Below are positions 25,291 through 34,816 of a stretch of DNA of 64,000 nt, piece by piece. The DNA lies in the NCBI GenBank assembly GCA_013823945.1, contig PNMZ01000008.1, positions 1 through 64,000 on the forward strand. Direction: 5' to 3'. The notes beneath the pieces were generated by a model. That model saw only the letters and a program-made list of their open reading frames with translations. It made no database searches and was not told where the DNA came from. The stretch comes from a bacterium. Lineage in GTDB: Bacteria > Armatimonadota > Fimbriimonadia > Fimbriimonadales > Fimbriimonadaceae. Position 1 is the stretch's first letter; each line of letters begins with the position of its first letter. Made by a program: the position numbers and the translations under genes.

Positions 25291-25337
25291 GCCAACGAAA
25301 AACAAACTTCGCAAAAAGAAACTCGAGAACAACCTTC

Positions 25338-25727
25338 TCAACCACAACTCCCCCGAATAACCTCCGCAAACTCCTCCCATGCATCTTCCGTCGGCGGACC
25401 CACCATCAAAACCCCCGCGCCAACACAAAAACAAAACTCCCGCTCAACCCCCCAATCGCCATCCACCGCAACCACTCGCCGCAAACGACTCCCCGGCAAA
25501 ACATCCTCCAAATCCACCCCAAAACTCAAAATCCCCCAGTCCAGATCCGGAAAATCTTTATCCAACAGTTTCATCCAAAGCTCTCCGTCCGTCACCTGAC
25601 CAACATCCGACAATCCAACCACAACCGGAACCGCCAATGGCACCGGAACAATAAACCCATCCACCCGCCGAGTCGAATACCCCTTCCGCCAAAGCATTAC
25701 TGATCCATTGCCAATAAGTTCCGACAT
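25338..25727 (-). CDS. Hypothetical protein
   Basis: A frame of about 129 residues when started at the inner ATG (25727, MSELIGNGSVMLWRKG). The open frame extends to 25769, but that start lies inside a type 1 G-rich repeat, so an inner ATG is more credible. The composition is strand-typical for a - gene (G/T-rich codons, many Val and Gly), and the protein reads as alternating strands and helices without a recognisable motif. It is flanked by intergenic repeats on both sides, so it may be a small isolated gene. Support is moderate. Confidence 0.5.
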   Translation of the reverse strand: MSELIGNGSVMLWRKGYSTRRVDGFIVPVPLAVPVVVGLSDVGQVTDGELWMKLLDKDFPDLDWGILSFGVDLEDVLPGSRLRRVVAVDGDWGVEREFCFCVGAGVLMVGPPTEDAWEEFAEVIRGSCG

Positions 25728-25758
25728 CGACAAAATCGAGAGTGACTTCCGCGACATT

Positions 25759-25797
25759 TCCCTCCCCACGTTTGGGGAGGGTTGGGGAGGGGTTGCC
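25759..25797 (+). repeat. G-rich intergenic repeat, type 1, copy C
   Basis: TCCCTCCCC, a five-base spacer, then G-runs at 25774-25792 with loops A, TT, A. It lies at the 5' side of the - gene at 25338 and overlaps the outer possible start of that gene. Confidence 0.8.
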
Positions 25798-25913
25798 TAT
25801 CAATCCCACTCCGCCAATAACATCGCTCATGATTCATCATCGTGAAAATCAAGTGGCTTCACCTCGTCGAACTTGGACTCTCAGCCAAGAACGGTTTCAA
25901 TCCAAAACCCGAA

Positions 25914-26573
25914 CTAGCGACTCACCGGCATCATTGCAATCAACGCACTAATCGTCCGCGTTTGAGTATAAACAACCCCCGGACCAACCATCTCCGCAAC
26001 CACACCCTCGCCACTTGTTACCGTACCAAGCAGACTCTTAGTCGCCTTCCGCAAGTTGTAACCCATCCCCGCCGTAAACGCCACCAAGTGACCCGTATCC
26101 ACAATGTAAGGCTGACCCGGAGCAAGCTCAATCGGCATGATCGCCCCATAGCTGCTCAGCAGCAACAAACCAGGCCCGCTGATCTGAGTCATAAACAACC
26201 CTTCACCCCCAAAGAACCCCTTCATACTCGCCTGAGTCTGAAAATCCAACCGCGTGTCTCCCGCCAAAAACGCGCCGCTCGTCACCACAAGCGGTCGCTG
26301 ACTCACATCCACCGCCACAATATCCCCTGGCAAACCCGGGGCCAAGATCACTTCACCCGGTCCATTTTGAGCCGTGTAACTGGATTGAAAAGCCGACTCA
26401 CCCGTCAGCATCCGACCAAACATCTTGCCCAATCCCCCACTGATTTTAGAGTCAAGCTGAACATTCGCCGTCATGCTCATCATCGCTCCGCTTTCCGCGC
26501 GGATCGATTCCCCCGCCTCCAACATCACTTTCACAACGGCAAACTCAGGCTGAAACAAAATCTCATGTCGCAT
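25914..26573 (-). CDS. AIM24 / TIGR00266 family protein
   Basis: A 219-residue protein of the AIM24-like family, a double-psi-like beta fold common in bacteria and present in mitochondria of eukaryotes; its molecular role is not established. Characteristic pieces are visible: EAGESIRAESGAMMSMT near 19-35, a Gly-rich FFGGEGLFMTQISGPGLLLLSSYG block near 118-142 (in pieces) and HLVAFTAGMGYNLRKA near 162. Length is typical. It is preceded by only 53 bases of spacer from the larger secreted-protein gene on the same strand. Confidence 0.88.
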   Translation of the reverse strand: MRHEILFQPEFAVVKVMLEAGESIRAESGAMMSMTANVQLDSKISGGLGKMFGRMLTGESAFQSSYTAQNGPGEVILAPGLPGDIVAVDVSQRPLVVTSGAFLAGDTRLDFQTQASMKGFFGGEGLFMTQISGPGLLLLSSYGAIMPIELAPGQPYIVDTGHLVAFTAGMGYNLRKATKSLLGTVTSGEGVVAEMVGPGVVYTQTRTISALIAMMPVSR

Positions 26574-26626
26574 CCCGCAATATTACATCTCGGCAACACT
26601 GAAATGTTCGTCCGATACACAAATTC

Positions 26627-28291
26627 TTAACGCTCTTCGCGAGGTAAGAAAATTTGAACCGGACCAATTCGATCAAGTAACTTGTTGCCGTCCTTCAAAA
26701 TCAACAACACAACCAATCCCTCAACTTTTCCTGCTTCTAACGCATTTTCAGGGTCACTAAACTCCACCAATCCTCGATCAACAACCAACCAGTAATCCCC
26801 GCGCCTGTGCTTCATAGGGAAAAACGAAGACGAGTCCCCCAACGCACCAAACCAAACCGCCCCAATGTCGCGAGCGCTCTCGTCTTTCAAGAATTTGACC
26901 TGCTTCTCAACTCGCTTTTCGCCACTTGCTAAATACTCGCGCAATCCCGCGCGAACCATTCGCCCGTTCCGAGCTATCCCCTCAACGTAATCCATCACAC
27001 GAGAATCCTCCCAACCCCATCCTGCAATCCTAGTGACCGTTTGCATCCCATCCAGCTCGTCGCTCGGCATTTCGGACAAAACCCTGAATACATCTTGCGC
27101 CGTCGCCCCATTTGGCTTCAACCCTGCATACAGCCGCTCAACGCCTCGCCAATCTCCTGCAAGCATTGGAAACTCGTCGCCAGTTCGATTTACGGATAAC
27201 CATCCGTCCTCCGAAATTGCCAAGTTCACGAAGTCTTTTTGATGCTGCCGAACGTTACCCCGGGACTCGGGCCAAGTCCACATCGAATCAAACCACCCAA
27301 CACTATTCAAGTCGTTCTCAATTGCGTAACTTTGCCATGCATTAACATTGAAAAGCCCCCAAAAAACTTGATCCTTCCGCTGTGGAATAAAGTTCAAGAG
27401 ACTGTCCGGGATATCCTTCGCACTTGGGTGAGATTCAGAAGCGGGTTGGAATATCGGCACCGCCAAAGTTGCAACGAGAGATATGGGACGATCAATCTCC
27501 GTAACAAGCAATTCAAGGATCACGATCTTCCCCTCCACAATCTTATGCCGAATCCAGAACTCCATGCCCCTCCCGGTAAATCCCTTGACCGCATCAACCC
27601 GCTTCTTGAATGCTTCGGGAGACTCCAATTCCCCTTGCACTTGATGAGCAGCAAATTCTCCCGACCCCACATATTTCAATACCTGTCGCAGACCCCATTC
27701 CATGAGCGGCAACCGATTCTTTGAACTGTAATCTCCAACCACGCTTCGAGAAAAAAGATCATCATTCAAGCCCGTAACCAGCGACCCAAACAGACGACCC
27801 GCCTTCGTTTTCAGAGCCTCAATCGCAGATTGCCTGAGTAGTAATTCTTGCTTTTCGATGTCACTTAGAGAATCAACGGATTCCGTATCAATCACTCCAA
27901 GTTGCTCCAATTCATCCGGACTCATCCGCGACAACGCCCCAAAAACCTTGCAGAACCTCGAGAACGAGTCAGATATGCGTCCCTTGAGCCCACTTCCGGT
28001 TGCCGCTGAATGGCCCGAGATGAAAATTCGTTTCCGCTCCTGATCAATATCAAAATTCAAATATAACTCACTGCAACTCCGTTTCAATAGCTCAATCGAA
28101 CCGTGCTCACTCTTCTTTCCAAAGTACCAAACCACCGGTCGTCGACCAATCTCCCAGTCATACTCCAACTCATATCCACTACCATCATTCAATTTTTCAG
28201 CAAACTCAGCAAAAGGTGCAAACTCCAACCGTTTCACTGCTTGAGACTCTGACGGTATAGCTATTACAAGTCCCAAAAATGCACTAACCAT
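26627..28291 (-). CDS. Large exported protein, unknown
   Basis: A 554-residue protein. The N-terminus MVSAFLGLVIAIPSESQA is a short signal-like segment without a basic start; an in-frame TGA lies just two codons before the ATG, so no longer start exists. The rest mixes charged helices (about 60-260) with a more beta-like middle and a C-terminal segment rich in Arg/Glu. No family is recognised. Its base use is less C/G-skewed than the neighbours, suggesting a different history or expression level. It is divergent from the MATE gene. Confidence 0.7.
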   Translation of the reverse strand: MVSAFLGLVIAIPSESQAVKRLEFAPFAEFAEKLNDGSGYELEYDWEIGRRPVVWYFGKKSEHGSIELLKRSCSELYLNFDIDQERKRIFISGHSAATGSGLKGRISDSFSRFCKVFGALSRMSPDELEQLGVIDTESVDSLSDIEKQELLLRQSAIEALKTKAGRLFGSLVTGLNDDLFSRSVVGDYSSKNRLPLMEWGLRQVLKYVGSGEFAAHQVQGELESPEAFKKRVDAVKGFTGRGMEFWIRHKIVEGKIVILELLVTEIDRPISLVATLAVPIFQPASESHPSAKDIPDSLLNFIPQRKDQVFWGLFNVNAWQSYAIENDLNSVGWFDSMWTWPESRGNVRQHQKDFVNLAISEDGWLSVNRTGDEFPMLAGDWRGVERLYAGLKPNGATAQDVFRVLSEMPSDELDGMQTVTRIAGWGWEDSRVMDYVEGIARNGRMVRAGLREYLASGEKRVEKQVKFLKDESARDIGAVWFGALGDSSSFFPMKHRRGDYWLVVDRGLVEFSDPENALEAGKVEGLVVLLILKDGNKLLDRIGPVQIFLPREER

Positions 28292-28364
28292 AATTCAACC
28301 GACGCACTCACCCTCACGAAAGTCACAATTCAAAAAACCCCAAACCACGTAGACTCAAAACCGA

Positions 28365-29789
28365 GTGGCGAACAACCCCAAACCAATCCCCGAAAACGAA
28401 AACCCCCTCGCCACCGTCTGGATCCTCGCCTGGCCCGCCGTCGCCCTCAACGCCCTCCAAACCATAAACTCCCTCCTCGACAGCTACTTTGTCCAGCACC
28501 TCAGCGGAGATGCTCTCACCGCCATCGGAGCCGCCACCACCACCCTCTGGCTCCTCGTCAGCCTCAGCATGGCCGTCGGAGTCGCCGCCACCGCCATGGT
28601 CAGCCGAGCCTTTGGCGAAAACGACCCCGACAAATACCGCGAAGCCAACCGAAAATGCCTCGGGTTCGCCGTCCTCTTTGGATTTCTCCTCACTGGATTC
28701 GCCGTCCCACTCAGCAACCCCGCAACCCAATTCGTCATCCCCCCCGACGCTCCCGGAGCCGCCAAACTCATGCTCCAGTACCTCACCATCGTCGCCTTCG
28801 TGCTTCCCCCCAGCTTCATCATCCAAACCCTCGCCGGGTCGCTCCGAGGAATCGGCGACACCAAATCCCCGATGGTCATCTCTGGCCTCCAAATCATCCT
28901 CCACATCATCTTTAATTACCTCCTCATCTTCCCCGCTCACGACCTCGGCTGGATCGTCATCCCTGGTGCAAACCTCGGCCTCGCCGGTGCCGCCTGGGCT
29001 CTCGTCATTTCCGCATGGATCGCTGCCCTCATCTACCTTTGGTTCAGCACCCGAACCCCCCTCGGCGAAGTCTGGCGCATCAAACTCCCCGGCCTCGACT
29101 GGTCAAAACGCATCCTCCGCATCGCCGCCCCCGCCGGGCTTATGTCCGTCGTCCGCGTCACCTCCCTCTTTGCCTTCTTCGCCGTCCTGCGTTGGGTCCC
29201 CGATGGCAAAATTGCCATCGGAGCCGTCCGCCCCGGCTTCAGCATCGAAGCCCTTGCCTTCATGCCCAGCTTCGGCCTCGCCGTTGCCGCATCCGCCCTC
29301 GTAGGCCAATCCCTCGGTATGAAGCGACCCGACCGCGCATCTGCACTTGGCTGGATGGCCGCCCACCAAGCCGGAATCGTGAGTGCCGTGGTCGCCTTGG
29401 GCCTCTTCATCTTCGCCGACCCAATCAGTCGCTTTGTCCTCGCCGATCAGCCCGAATTCGCCGCCTTCACCGCCCAATACCTCCGCTACGTCAGCACAAC
29501 CGAAGTCCTCTTCGGCTACGCCATGGTCCTCATCAGTGCCATGCAAGGGGCGGGGGACACCGTCCGCCCCTTCTGGATCACTCTCACCTGCATGTGGTTC
29601 ATCCGCGTCCCCCTCGCCGCGATCCTATCGCTAAAAACCCTCAGCCTCGGCCCCCTCGTCCTCCCCTTCCCCGGCTTCGGGATGGGCGCCGACGGCTGCT
29701 GGCTCACCCTCACCATCACCCAAGCCATCCAAGGCCTCGTCTGCATCTACTACTGGCGACAAGGGAAATGGAAACTCGCCAAAGTCTGA
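28365..29789 (+). CDS. MATE family efflux transporter
   Basis: A 474-residue inner-membrane protein with about 12 hydrophobic segments. It belongs to the MATE/NorM/DinF group, which exports drugs or metabolites using sodium or proton gradients. Typical elements are an early LATVWILAWPAVALNALQTI block, a SLRGIGDTKSPM motif in the middle and a second-half AMQGAGDTVRPF motif, the internal duplication of MATE proteins. The start is GTG at 28365. The cargo cannot be predicted. Three intergenic repeats follow. Confidence 0.93.
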   Translation: MANNPKPIPENENPLATVWILAWPAVALNALQTINSLLDSYFVQHLSGDALTAIGAATTTLWLLVSLSMAVGVAATAMVSRAFGENDPDKYREANRKCLGFAVLFGFLLTGFAVPLSNPATQFVIPPDAPGAAKLMLQYLTIVAFVLPPSFIIQTLAGSLRGIGDTKSPMVISGLQIILHIIFNYLLIFPAHDLGWIVIPGANLGLAGAAWALVISAWIAALIYLWFSTRTPLGEVWRIKLPGLDWSKRILRIAAPAGLMSVVRVTSLFAFFAVLRWVPDGKIAIGAVRPGFSIEALAFMPSFGLAVAASALVGQSLGMKRPDRASALGWMAAHQAGIVSAVVALGLFIFADPISRFVLADQPEFAAFTAQYLRYVSTTEVLFGYAMVLISAMQGAGDTVRPFWITLTCMWFIRVPLAAILSLKTLSLGPLVLPFPGFGMGADGCWLTLTITQAIQGLVCIYYWRQGKWKLAKV

Positions 29790-29793
29790 TTTA

Positions 29794-29858
29794 TTAGGTA
29801 CACCCCTCTACCTAAACTCCTTAAGGGAGAGAGCTTGCCCCAGATTTGATTTAGGTAC
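29794..29858 (+). repeat. TTAGGTA repeats around a decayed type 2 element
   Basis: TTAGGTAC (29794-29801), its inverted partner TACCTAA (29809-29815) and a second TTAGGTAC (29851-29858). Between them lies a GGGAGAGAGCTTGCCCC segment related to the type 2 repeat. The middle copy can pair with either outer copy. Confidence 0.6.
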
Positions 29859-29906
29859 GTTAAATAGGGTCAGTCTCGAAGAAATCAATAAGAATTTGAT
29901 AGTCGT

Positions 29907-29938
29907 CCCCCCTCCCCCTTTGGGGGAGAGCCTGCCCC
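29907..29938 (+). repeat. Type 2 intergenic repeat (GAGAGCCTGCCCC)
   Basis: CCCCCTCCCCC, TTT, GGGGGAG then AGCCTGCCCC. The C-rich and G-rich arms form a short strong hairpin. Lies in the convergent gap between the MATE gene and the glycosyltransferase gene. Confidence 0.75.
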
Positions 29939-29990
29939 GAACTCGATACAGTAGCAAGGAGGAAAGTCGGAGCTCAATGTGTATTGTTTC

Positions 29991-30028
29991 CTCCCTCCCC
30001 AGATGGGGAGGGGAAGGGGTGGGGAGAC
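29991..30028 (+). repeat. G-rich intergenic repeat, type 1, copy E
   Basis: CTCCCTCCCC, AGAT, then four G4 runs at 30005-30024 (loops A, AA, T), almost identical to copies B and G. With the two repeats before it, it fills the 301-base gap between convergent genes, in which no coding frame is credible. Confidence 0.85.
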
Positions 30029-30090
30029 CAAAAGTGCAACTGTACGTTTCTATCCAGAATTAAACTGAGAGGCTCAGAAGACGAAGAAAC

Positions 30091-31287
30091 CTACTCCGCC
30101 CCAGCCTCCCGAAACACTTCCAAGAACCGACCCGCAATCCCCGAAACATCAAACGTCCGCTCCGCATAGCCCCGCGCCGCCACCCCCATCTCATCCCGCA
30201 TCGCCGGATCTCCCATCAACCGTCGCGCCGCCGCAACAAACCCCACCTCATCCGTCGGGTCAACCACCAGCCCCGCCCCGTTCTCGTCCACAATCCGACT
30301 CGACAAATTCTCCAAAGGAACCCCCAACAAAAGCGACCGACCTGCACACAAGTAAGCCAAGACCTTACTCGGCACACTAAACACCCCCGCATCCGGCTCC
30401 AAAATCGCCACCAAAATATCGGCACTCGCCTGGATCTGCGGCACCACCTCAAATGACTGGAATCCCATCAAAACCAAATTCTCCAACCCCAACTCCTCCT
30501 TCCGCTTCACCAAAAAGTCCATCCCAATCCCTGCACTAATCACCACCATCCGCACATCCGACTCCTCCCGGAAGGCCTCCGCCACCTTCACCAAAAGCTC
30601 CGGATTGTGCTTCATCCCAATTGTCCCCGAGTAAATCAAATTCCGCGTCTCCGCAAAACCGTTCGCAATCGCCCACTCGTTCTTCCGTGGCAAAACTCCC
30701 TCTCCCAAACTCGGACCCCAATTTTCAATGACCTCGATTTGCCCCGAATACTTCCGAATATGCGGCTTGAACGCATCCGCAATCACAACCATCCCGTCCG
30801 ATTTCCCCAGAATCCACTGCTCGTGCCAATCCACCAACTTCGCCGCTAACGAACCCGCCGCCCCAAATTTCTTCGGCAAAATCGCATTCGCCGAATGCCC
30901 ATAAAGATCCTGAACCCAATAAACAAATGGAATCGCCAACTCCCAACAAGCCGACTGAACAAACTGATTCACCGTTGGAGAGCAGTTCCCGCTCAAAACG
31001 ACATCCGGCTGAAATTCGTGAATCGCCGACTGAACCCCCTTCCCATGGTCAGGGTCATCCTTCAGCAAAATCTTCACATAACTCTGCCGCCGAATCGTAC
31101 GCCCAATATCCACCGGCCGCAAATGAAAATGATCCGGATCATCCGGTAATCGCTCGTTCAAGCCCTGGGGTGTCGAAGTCAAATTCGCACTAAAAACGTG
31201 CATCACCTCGTGCCCCATCCGAGCAAATTCACGCGACAGCTGAACCGTAAAGGGATGCCCTGCGTAGTCGTGCACCAAGATTCTCAT
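30091..31287 (-). CDS. Family 4-type glycosyltransferase
   Basis: A 398-residue GT-B enzyme that probably adds a sugar during surface polysaccharide synthesis in the cytoplasm. N-terminal [21 protein letters not shown] and a C-terminal donor domain with [14 protein letters not shown] near 222 and [21 protein letters not shown] near 300 (in two parts), including the nucleotide-sugar Glu-x7-Glu-like region. The sequence around WVQDLYGHS resembles WbuB-type fucosaminyl or fucosyl transferases. It overlaps fcl by four bases, so GDP-fucose is a probable donor; this is inference from context. Confidence 0.85.
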   Translation of the reverse strand: MRILVHDYAGHPFTVQLSREFARMGHEVMHVFSANLTSTPQGLNERLPDDPDHFHLRPVDIGRTIRRQSYVKILLKDDPDHGKGVQSAIHEFQPDVVLSGNCSPTVNQFVQSACWELAIPFVYWVQDLYGHSANAILPKKFGAAGSLAAKLVDWHEQWILGKSDGMVVIADAFKPHIRKYSGQIEVIENWGPSLGEGVLPRKNEWAIANGFAETRNLIYSGTIGMKHNPELLVKVAEAFREESDVRMVVISAGIGMDFLVKRKEELGLENLVLMGFQSFEVVPQIQASADILVAILEPDAGVFSVPSKVLAYLCAGRSLLLGVPLENLSSRIVDENGAGLVVDPTDEVGFVAAARRLMGDPAMRDEMGVAARGYAERTFDVSGIAGRFLEVFREAGAE

Positions 31288-32240
31288 CGCTCGCGCACTC
31301 CACCCGACTGAATCTCTGCTAAAAACTCACCATATGCCGAACGGATCCCTTCTTCCAAAGATATCTTAGGCTTCCAACCGGTCCCCCGCAAAACCGAACT
31401 ATCCATCAACTTCCGCATCGTCCCATCCGGCTTGCTCAAATCGTGCTCGATCCGGCCCTCAAATCCCACAACCTTCGCGACCAAATGCGCCAAGTCCCTA
31501 ATCGAAATCTCCTCCCCACTGCCCACGTTCACCAAGTCCGGTGGATTGTCCATGAGAAGCAAGTGGACGATCCCTTCCGCACAGTCATCCGCGTGCAAAA
31601 ACTCTCGTAATGGATTCCCCGTCCCCCACATCACCACCGATTCCGCCCCTGCAACCTTCGCCTCGTGGAACCGCCGAATCAACGCCGGCAACACATGAGA
31701 ATTCTCAGGATGATAATTGTCTCCTGTTCCATAAAGGTTCGTCGGCATCGCGCTGTGATAAACAACCCCATATTGCCGACGATAAAATTCACACAGCTTC
31801 AACCCCGCAATTTTAGCAATCGCATATGCCTCATTGGTTTCCTCCAACGGCCCCGTCAAAAGCGCATCCTCGCGCATCGGCTGAGCCGCTTCTTTAGGAT
31901 AAATACAACTGCTTCCCAAAAAACAAACCCGTTTGACACCCGCTCGATAACTCCCCTCCACTAAGTTCGCCTCCAACGCCAAATTCTCGTAGATAAACTC
32001 CGCCGGATAGGTGCTATTGGCGTGAATCCCCCCAACCTTTGCCGCCGCAATCACCACCGCCGCCGGGCGATGCTCTCCCAAAAAGCCAAATACCGCCGCC
32101 TGATCCGTCAAGTCCAACTCGGCTCTGGTCGAAGTCAAAATGTTCCCAAAACCGCGCCGCCCAAGCGCCCGCACAACCGCCGAGCCAACCATCCCCCTGT
32201 GCCCCGCAACATAAATCAAGCTCGACGAATCCAAAGCCAT
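31284..32240 (-). CDS. fcl: GDP-L-fucose synthase
   Basis: Converts GDP-4-keto-6-deoxymannose to GDP-L-fucose (epimerase and NADPH reductase). The 318-residue SDR-fold protein has the nucleotide motif [10 protein letters not shown] (13-22), [10 protein letters not shown] near 87, [15 protein letters not shown] with the Ser/Cys of the active site near 108, and the catalytic YAIAKIAG Tyr/Lys pair near 137. Its gene starts two bases after the gmd stop and overlaps the glycosyltransferase. Together gmd and fcl give the full path from GDP-mannose to GDP-fucose. Confidence 0.95.
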   Translation of the reverse strand: MALDSSSLIYVAGHRGMVGSAVVRALGRRGFGNILTSTRAELDLTDQAAVFGFLGEHRPAAVVIAAAKVGGIHANSTYPAEFIYENLALEANLVEGSYRAGVKRVCFLGSSCIYPKEAAQPMREDALLTGPLEETNEAYAIAKIAGLKLCEFYRRQYGVVYHSAMPTNLYGTGDNYHPENSHVLPALIRRFHEAKVAGAESVVMWGTGNPLREFLHADDCAEGIVHLLLMDNPPDLVNVGSGEEISIRDLAHLVAKVVGFEGRIEHDLSKPDGTMRKLMDSSVLRGTGWKPKISLEEGIRSAYGEFLAEIQSGGVRER

Positions 32241-32242
32241 CC

Positions 32243-33298
32243 TTAACTAAATACGCCGCCCGTCTTCGCCGCCACGTCGTAGTCCGCTTTAGCCATCAGC
32301 CGCGCCAAGTCATCGAACTTAGTCTTCGCTTCCCAACCCAGCTTTTCCTTCGCCTTTGCTGGATTCCCGAGCAACTGCTCAACTTCCGCCGGTCGGAAAT
32401 ACCTTGGGTCAATCTTCACCAGCTCCCGGCCCGTGGCTTTTTCGATCCCCACCTCATTAAGCCCCTCTCCCCGAAACTCCAAGTCCATCCCCAACTCCTC
32501 GAAAGCCACCTCGATGAACCGCCGAACGGTATGCATCTCTCCCGTCGCCAAAACAAAATCCTCCGCCGTGCCATGCTGCAACATGCGCCACATCCCCTCC
32601 GTGTACTCCGGCGCATATCCCCAGTCCCGCAGCGAGTCAATATTCCCCATCGTCAAAACTCCTTGCAAACCAAGCTTGATACGCGCCGCCGCCTGAGTGA
32701 CCTTCCGGGTCACAAACGTTCCACCCCGTCGCGGACTCTCGTGATTAAACAAAATCCCATTCACCGCAAAAAGATCGTAACTCTCACGGTAATTCACCAC
32801 TATCCAATAACCATAGAGCTTCGCCACTCCATAAGGCGACCGAGGATAAAACGGCGTCGTCTCCGACTGTGGCACTTCTTGCACCTTCCCATAAAGCTCA
32901 CTTGTGCTCGCTTGATAAAACCGAGTCTTGTCCTTCAAACCGACTTCCTTAATCGCATCCAAAAATCGCAGCGTCCCAACCCCGTCAACCTCCGCCGTAT
33001 ACTCAGGAACCTCAAAGCTCACCTTCACATGGCTCTGTGCCGCCAAATTATAAATCTCATCCGGAGCCGTTTTCTCCAACAACCGGTTCAAATTGGAACT
33101 GTCCGTCAAATCTCCATAATGCAAAAACAGCCGCTCATCCAAAACTGCCTTATCGTTATACAAGTGGTCAATCCGTGCTGTATTAAAACTACTCGAACGT
33201 CGCATCATCCCATGAACGACATAACCCTTCTCTAAAAGCTGTTCCGCCAAGTAGGAGCCATCCTGACCCGTAATTCCCGTGATAAGCGCCGTCTTCAT
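32243..33298 (-). CDS. gmd: GDP-mannose 4,6-dehydratase
   Basis: Makes GDP-4-keto-6-deoxy-D-mannose, first step of GDP-fucose synthesis. The 351-residue SDR protein shows [20 protein letters not shown] near 6-25 (NADP loop), a [10 protein letters not shown] stretch, the catalytic Thr/Glu and the [15 protein letters not shown] motif (Tyr/Lys). Length and sequence are fully typical. Upstream of it is a 168-base gap to the lysC end; no terminator is evident there. Confidence 0.97.
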   Translation of the reverse strand: MKTALITGITGQDGSYLAEQLLEKGYVVHGMMRRSSSFNTARIDHLYNDKAVLDERLFLHYGDLTDSSNLNRLLEKTAPDEIYNLAAQSHVKVSFEVPEYTAEVDGVGTLRFLDAIKEVGLKDKTRFYQASTSELYGKVQEVPQSETTPFYPRSPYGVAKLYGYWIVVNYRESYDLFAVNGILFNHESPRRGGTFVTRKVTQAAARIKLGLQGVLTMGNIDSLRDWGYAPEYTEGMWRMLQHGTAEDFVLATGEMHTVRRFIEVAFEELGMDLEFRGEGLNEVGIEKATGRELVKIDPRYFRPAEVEQLLGNPAKAKEKLGWEAKTKFDDLARLMAKADYDVAAKTGGVFS

Positions 33299-33466
33299 GC
33301 CAATTTCAATCCAATGTCCCGGTAATTCTAGCGGGGAATCCCGAGTCTACCAGCGCATAACATAACGCACTCGCAACTCGAACCGTGCCCGAAACCACTC
33401 TATATTTCGGCACCCGAATGTTAAATCGCCACCACAAACCAACCTGATTGCCCAAGCAAATACACC

Positions 33467-34816
33467 TTAACTCAACGTCGAAAGCCCAAACTCTTCATGC
33501 AAAGCCGCCACTGCCCGCCGAACCTCACTCTCCGGTATCAAACAACTCAACGAATAATCACTATCGTTTGTCTGCAAAACTGGAATCCCTGCCTCATCTA
33601 GCAGACTCAAAACCCTGTAAAACACCCCCGGCTGTTGCAAGAAATCATACGCCACTAAACTCACCATCGTGCATCCCTCATTTACACTAAACTTTAATTC
33701 CCGCACCTCACCAAGCGGCTCAAGCAACTTCCTTTGCGTCTCTAACGCTTTCGTTGGCTCGTTACTACTCTGCACCAAATACACGACCGCGTCATCGCCC
33801 CGCATCGGCAGAACCAACGCGTCCAACATATCCTGTACCTCCGCATAATCCGACCGGGCAACCGCAAATCCAATGCTCGTCGGCCCCAAGTTTGTCATAT
33901 AGACGTTAATCTCGTACCGAGCAAGAGCATCATAAATCCGCGCTTGCAAATCCCGAACGTGCCCCGCAACCGCGTCATTCAAGTCAACCTGCAAATAAAC
34001 CAATTTGCCTGAATGAGTCACCCCAGTCACCCTGCGCCCCGGCAATTCCCGACTCGGCACAATCTCCGTACCCGCATCTTCGCTAAACGTACTCTTCACC
34101 CACAGCGGAATATCAAACTTCATCGCAATTTCCGCTGCTCTCGGGTGCAAAACTTTTGCCCCTAAATGAGCAATCTCTGCAACTTCATCATAAGTCACCC
34201 GTCGCAGTGTCGGAGCCTCCCTGACAAAATCCGGATCCGCCGATTTCACCCCATCAACATCAGTGTAAATCTCAACCGCCTCCGCCCGTAATCCCGCCCC
34301 CAAAGCCGAAGCCGTTGTATCGCTCCCCCCTCGTCCAAGCGTCGTTAACTCCGCCCCCGGCAAGCCACCCTGAACCCAAACCCCCTGAAACCCACAAACG
34401 ACCGGTACAAACCCTCGCTCAATCGCCTCAATCACCCCCAGCGGCTGGATCCCCAAGATCCGAGCATTTCCATAAACTCCATCCGTCCGAATCCCTGCCT
34501 GCCCACCCCGCAAACTCATCGCCGGACAACCCAAACTCTTAAGCAACGTCGCAAACACACTCGCGCTCAAAATCTCCCCGCACGCCATCACCAAGTCCAT
34601 CTCTCGTGCATCTGGCTCCGTCGCCAAATCCACTTCCTCCAAGAACCCCTTCAATGTATCTGTCGCGTAAGGCTCACCACGGCGTCCAATCGCACTCACC
34701 ACAACCACGGGCGCAAACCCCTGCTCCCGGGCGGAAATCACCTTCAAAGCCGCCAAATGCCGAGCCTCCGGAGTCCGAACACTCGTCCCCCCAAACTTCA
34801 AAACCTTAATCCTCAC
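33467..34816 (-). CDS. lysC: Aspartate kinase
   Basis: Phosphorylates aspartate, the entry step to lysine, threonine and methionine and to diaminopimelate for the cell wall. The 449-residue protein has the amino-acid kinase start VLKFGGTSV (5-13), the substrate region TLGRGGSDTTASALGAGL near 164 and a C-terminal pair of ACT domains (about 275-445), in which allosteric control by end products normally takes place. It overlaps the upstream double-ACT gene by four bases. Which end product inhibits it cannot be read from sequence. Confidence 0.95.
   Translation of the reverse strand: MRIKVLKFGGTSVRTPEARHLAALKVISAREQGFAPVVVVSAIGRRGEPYATDTLKGFLEEVDLATEPDAREMDLVMACGEILSASVFATLLKSLGCPAMSLRGGQAGIRTDGVYGNARILGIQPLGVIEAIERGFVPVVCGFQGVWVQGGLPGAELTTLGRGGSDTTASALGAGLRAEAVEIYTDVDGVKSADPDFVREAPTLRRVTYDEVAEIAHLGAKVLHPRAAEIAMKFDIPLWVKSTFSEDAGTEIVPSRELPGRRVTGVTHSGKLVYLQVDLNDAVAGHVRDLQARIYDALARYEINVYMTNLGPTSIGFAVARSDYAEVQDMLDALVLPMRGDDAVVYLVQSSNEPTKALETQRKLLEPLGEVRELKFSVNEGCTMVSLVAYDFLQQPGVFYRVLSLLDEAGIPVLQTNDSDYSLSCLIPESEVRRAVAALHEEFGLSTLS

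Noticed and set aside
25728-25769. Outer start of the gene ending at 25338
   Set aside because: Lies within a G-rich repeat.
28489-29304. A 271-codon Ser/Pro-rich frame on the + strand
   Set aside because: It lies in another frame of the MATE gene and shows no protein-like pattern.
32039-33235. A 398-codon frame on the + strand
   Set aside because: It runs opposite to gmd and fcl, which are certain, and its product is a basic, Arg/His/Pro-rich sequence typical of shadows.
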